Origin: Frankiaceae bacterium | GTDB taxonomy: Bacteria > Actinomycetota > Actinomycetes > BP-191 | Length of the DNA stretch: 64,000 bases | Assembly: GCA_035556555.1 (NCBI GenBank) | Contig: DATMES010000021.1 | Coordinates: 1-64,000 of the forward strand | Direction: 5' to 3' | Part shown: positions 62,993-64,000 of the stretch, in pieces | Layout: the number at the start of each line of letters is the position of its first letter | How positions within the stretch are numbered: the stretch's first letter is position 1 | Translations under genes and position numbers: made by a program | Notes under the pieces: model-generated | What the model was told of the DNA's origin: nothing | The model's database searches: none | What the model saw: the letters and a program-made list of their open reading frames with translations, nothing else

Positions 62993-64000
62993 ATGCGTAC
63001 CCGCCTCCTCCTCGTGACCCTGGCGCTGGCCGCCGGCGCCGCCCCCGCTCCCGCCACCGCCGAGGGCGGCGTGTGGGCGCCGACGCTCCAGGCGACGCAG
63101 GCGTTCGACCACCTGTCCGCGGTCGGCGACGGCGTCTACTTCGCGCAGTACCTGGACACGTACGCCAAGAGCACCGACTCGGGCGCGACGTGGCTGGTCC
63201 AGCCGAAGCCGCCGGGCCAGTACTACGGCCTCCCCGGCATCCGCTTCGCGACCAAGGGCGTCGGCTACTCGCTCAGCGGCGGCCCCGGCCTCGAGAGCAT
63301 CGTCGCGGGTGACCTGGCGTTCCAGGAGGAGGTACGTCGCTGCGGCGGGATCATGCCGTTGCAGCGGACCGCCGACGGCGGCAAGACGTGGCGCGCGGTC
63401 TGCGTGCCGCGCTCGACGCTGACGAGCGACCCGGTGTTCGGGCCCGGCGCCGCGCCGATCGGGCTCGCCAACGGTGGCCGTACGGTCATGCTCGCCGGCT
63501 CCGAGCACCCGCGCGACCACACGAAGTGGCCCGGCTGCGGCAAGGACCGCGACGTCATCTACACCTCGCACGACTCGGGCGTCCGCTGGACGCGGGCGGC
63601 GCTGCCGCGCGGCTGGTACAGCGGCTACCGCCAGTACCTCCTCGACAAGAGCACGATCGTGCGGCTGTCGTACGGCGGCTGGAAGCCGGTCAACGAGACG
63701 ACGTGCGGCAGCTCGACGAGCGGCGTCTTCCTGTCGCGCGACGGCGGCAAGTCGTTCAAGCACATCCACACCTGCGCCGCGCCGAAGGTCTGCACGTCCG
63801 TCGCGATGCCCACGCGCAACCGGATCGTCCTCGGCCGCAACGACGGCTCCACCGTCATCTCGTGGGACGGCGGGAAGAGCTGGCGCCCGGGGCAGCGGCT
63901 GTTCGACGCCGCGCGCTGGCAGCCGGTCGTCGACACAGGCGAGCTGCCGGCGGAGGCGTTCTGGGTCCAGTCGATCTCGTTCGTGGACAGCAAGCACGGC
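62993..64000 (+). CDS. Secreted BNR/Asp-box repeat protein (sialidase-like beta-propeller), 5' part
   Basis: The frame is open to the window end (336 codons visible). Signal peptide MRTRLLLVTLALAAGAAPAPATA. At least four Asp-box motifs of the type S/T-x-D-x-G-x-x-W/F are seen: STDSGATW, TADGGKTW, SHDSGVRW, SRDGGKSF, SWDGGKSW. These mark a beta-propeller such as in sialidases and other glycosyl hydrolases or WD-type binding proteins. Catalytic residues cannot be assigned. ATG at 62993 fixed by the P3 promoter and the signal peptide; probable target of the ECF factor at 60595. Confidence 0.8.
   Translation, partial: MRTRLLLVTLALAAGAAPAPATAEGGVWAPTLQATQAFDHLSAVGDGVYFAQYLDTYAKSTDSGATWLVQPKPPGQYYGLPGIRFATKGVGYSLSGGPGLESIVAGDLAFQEEVRRCGGIMPLQRTADGGKTWRAVCVPRSTLTSDPVFGPGAAPIGLANGGRTVMLAGSEHPRDHTKWPGCGKDRDVIYTSHDSGVRWTRAALPRGWYSGYRQYLLDKSTIVRLSYGGWKPVNETTCGSSTSGVFLSRDGGKSFKHIHTCAAPKVCTSVAMPTRNRIVLGRNDGSTVISWDGGKSWRPGQRLFDAARWQPVVDTGELPAEAFWVQSISFVDSKHG

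Overview
The window is a 64 kb piece of a very G+C-rich chromosome (about 70% by eye). It comes from an actinomycete. The order rpmE-prfA-prmC-tsaC-(LMW-PTP, glyA)-wecA-atpI-atpBEFHAGD ... atpC-DUF2550-adenosyltransferase-murA is the arrangement found in Mycobacterium and related Actinomycetia. GTG starts, 1-4 nt start/stop overlaps and promoters that suggest leaderless transcripts fit this too. The genus cannot be told from the sequence. No rRNA, tRNA, CRISPR array, integrase or transposase gene was seen. No stretch longer than about 235 nt is free of features.

Layout. 0-0.6 kb: 3' end of a TadC-type pilus gene. 0.7-1.6 kb: an HNH-type nuclease-like gene. 1.8-7.7 kb: translation and cell-envelope housekeeping genes (L31, RF1 and its methyltransferase, tRNA t6A synthesis, phosphatase, SHMT, WecA-like transferase). 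7.9-14.9 kb: ATP synthase genes up to atpD. 14.9-19.5 kb: an insert of seven accessory genes (SigG-type ECF sigma factor, VOC, GNAT, unknowns) that separates atpC from the rest of the atp operon. 19.6-22.5 kb: atpC, DUF2550, cobalamin adenosyltransferase, murA. 22.6-30.1 kb: acyl-CoA genes (3-hydroxyacyl-CoA dehydrogenases, SCP2-like proteins, the B12-dependent mutase MeaA/Ecm) and an anti-sigma/STAS pair. 30.2-35.7 kb: a secreted metzincin-like protease with a PKD lipoprotein, then a coupled run of small protein and hydrolase/SDR genes. 35.8-46.5 kb: a minus-strand block with MFS, alcohol dehydrogenase, AI-2E exporter, crotonyl-CoA carboxylase/reductase (ccr), a GAF sensor, VIT1 and methylmalonyl-CoA epimerase. 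46.5-49 kb: thiolase and meaB. 49.1-55.9 kb: surface or secreted proteins, including one of 1674 residues. 55.9-57.6 kb: isobutyryl-CoA mutase large subunit (icmA). 57.8-64 kb: secreted proteins and peptides around an ECF sigma factor with a probable membrane anti-sigma factor, then a YbbN-like thioredoxin and a secreted BNR-repeat protein cut by the window end.

How the genes work together. The metabolic theme is short-chain acyl-CoA chemistry that uses coenzyme B12: thiolase and hydroxybutyryl-CoA dehydrogenases lead to crotonyl-CoA, Ccr makes ethylmalonyl-CoA, Mce and MeaA rearrange it, IcmA interconverts isobutyryl- and n-butyryl-CoA, and MeaB plus the adenosyltransferase keep the B12 mutases working. 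The ethylmalonyl-CoA pathway genes mch, mcd and mcl are not in the window.

The most novel material is non-coding. (1) Three copies of one ECF-type promoter (CCGAACC, exactly 16 nt, CGTCTC) lie upstream of a secreted protein, the sigma gene itself and the BNR protein, and define a candidate regulon. (2) Two dispersed palindromic repeat families occur in four and five copies. All six convergent gene gaps of 80 nt or more contain one of them, while the six other convergent junctions overlap or nearly abut and contain none. This suggests the repeats act as bidirectional terminators or 3'-end elements.
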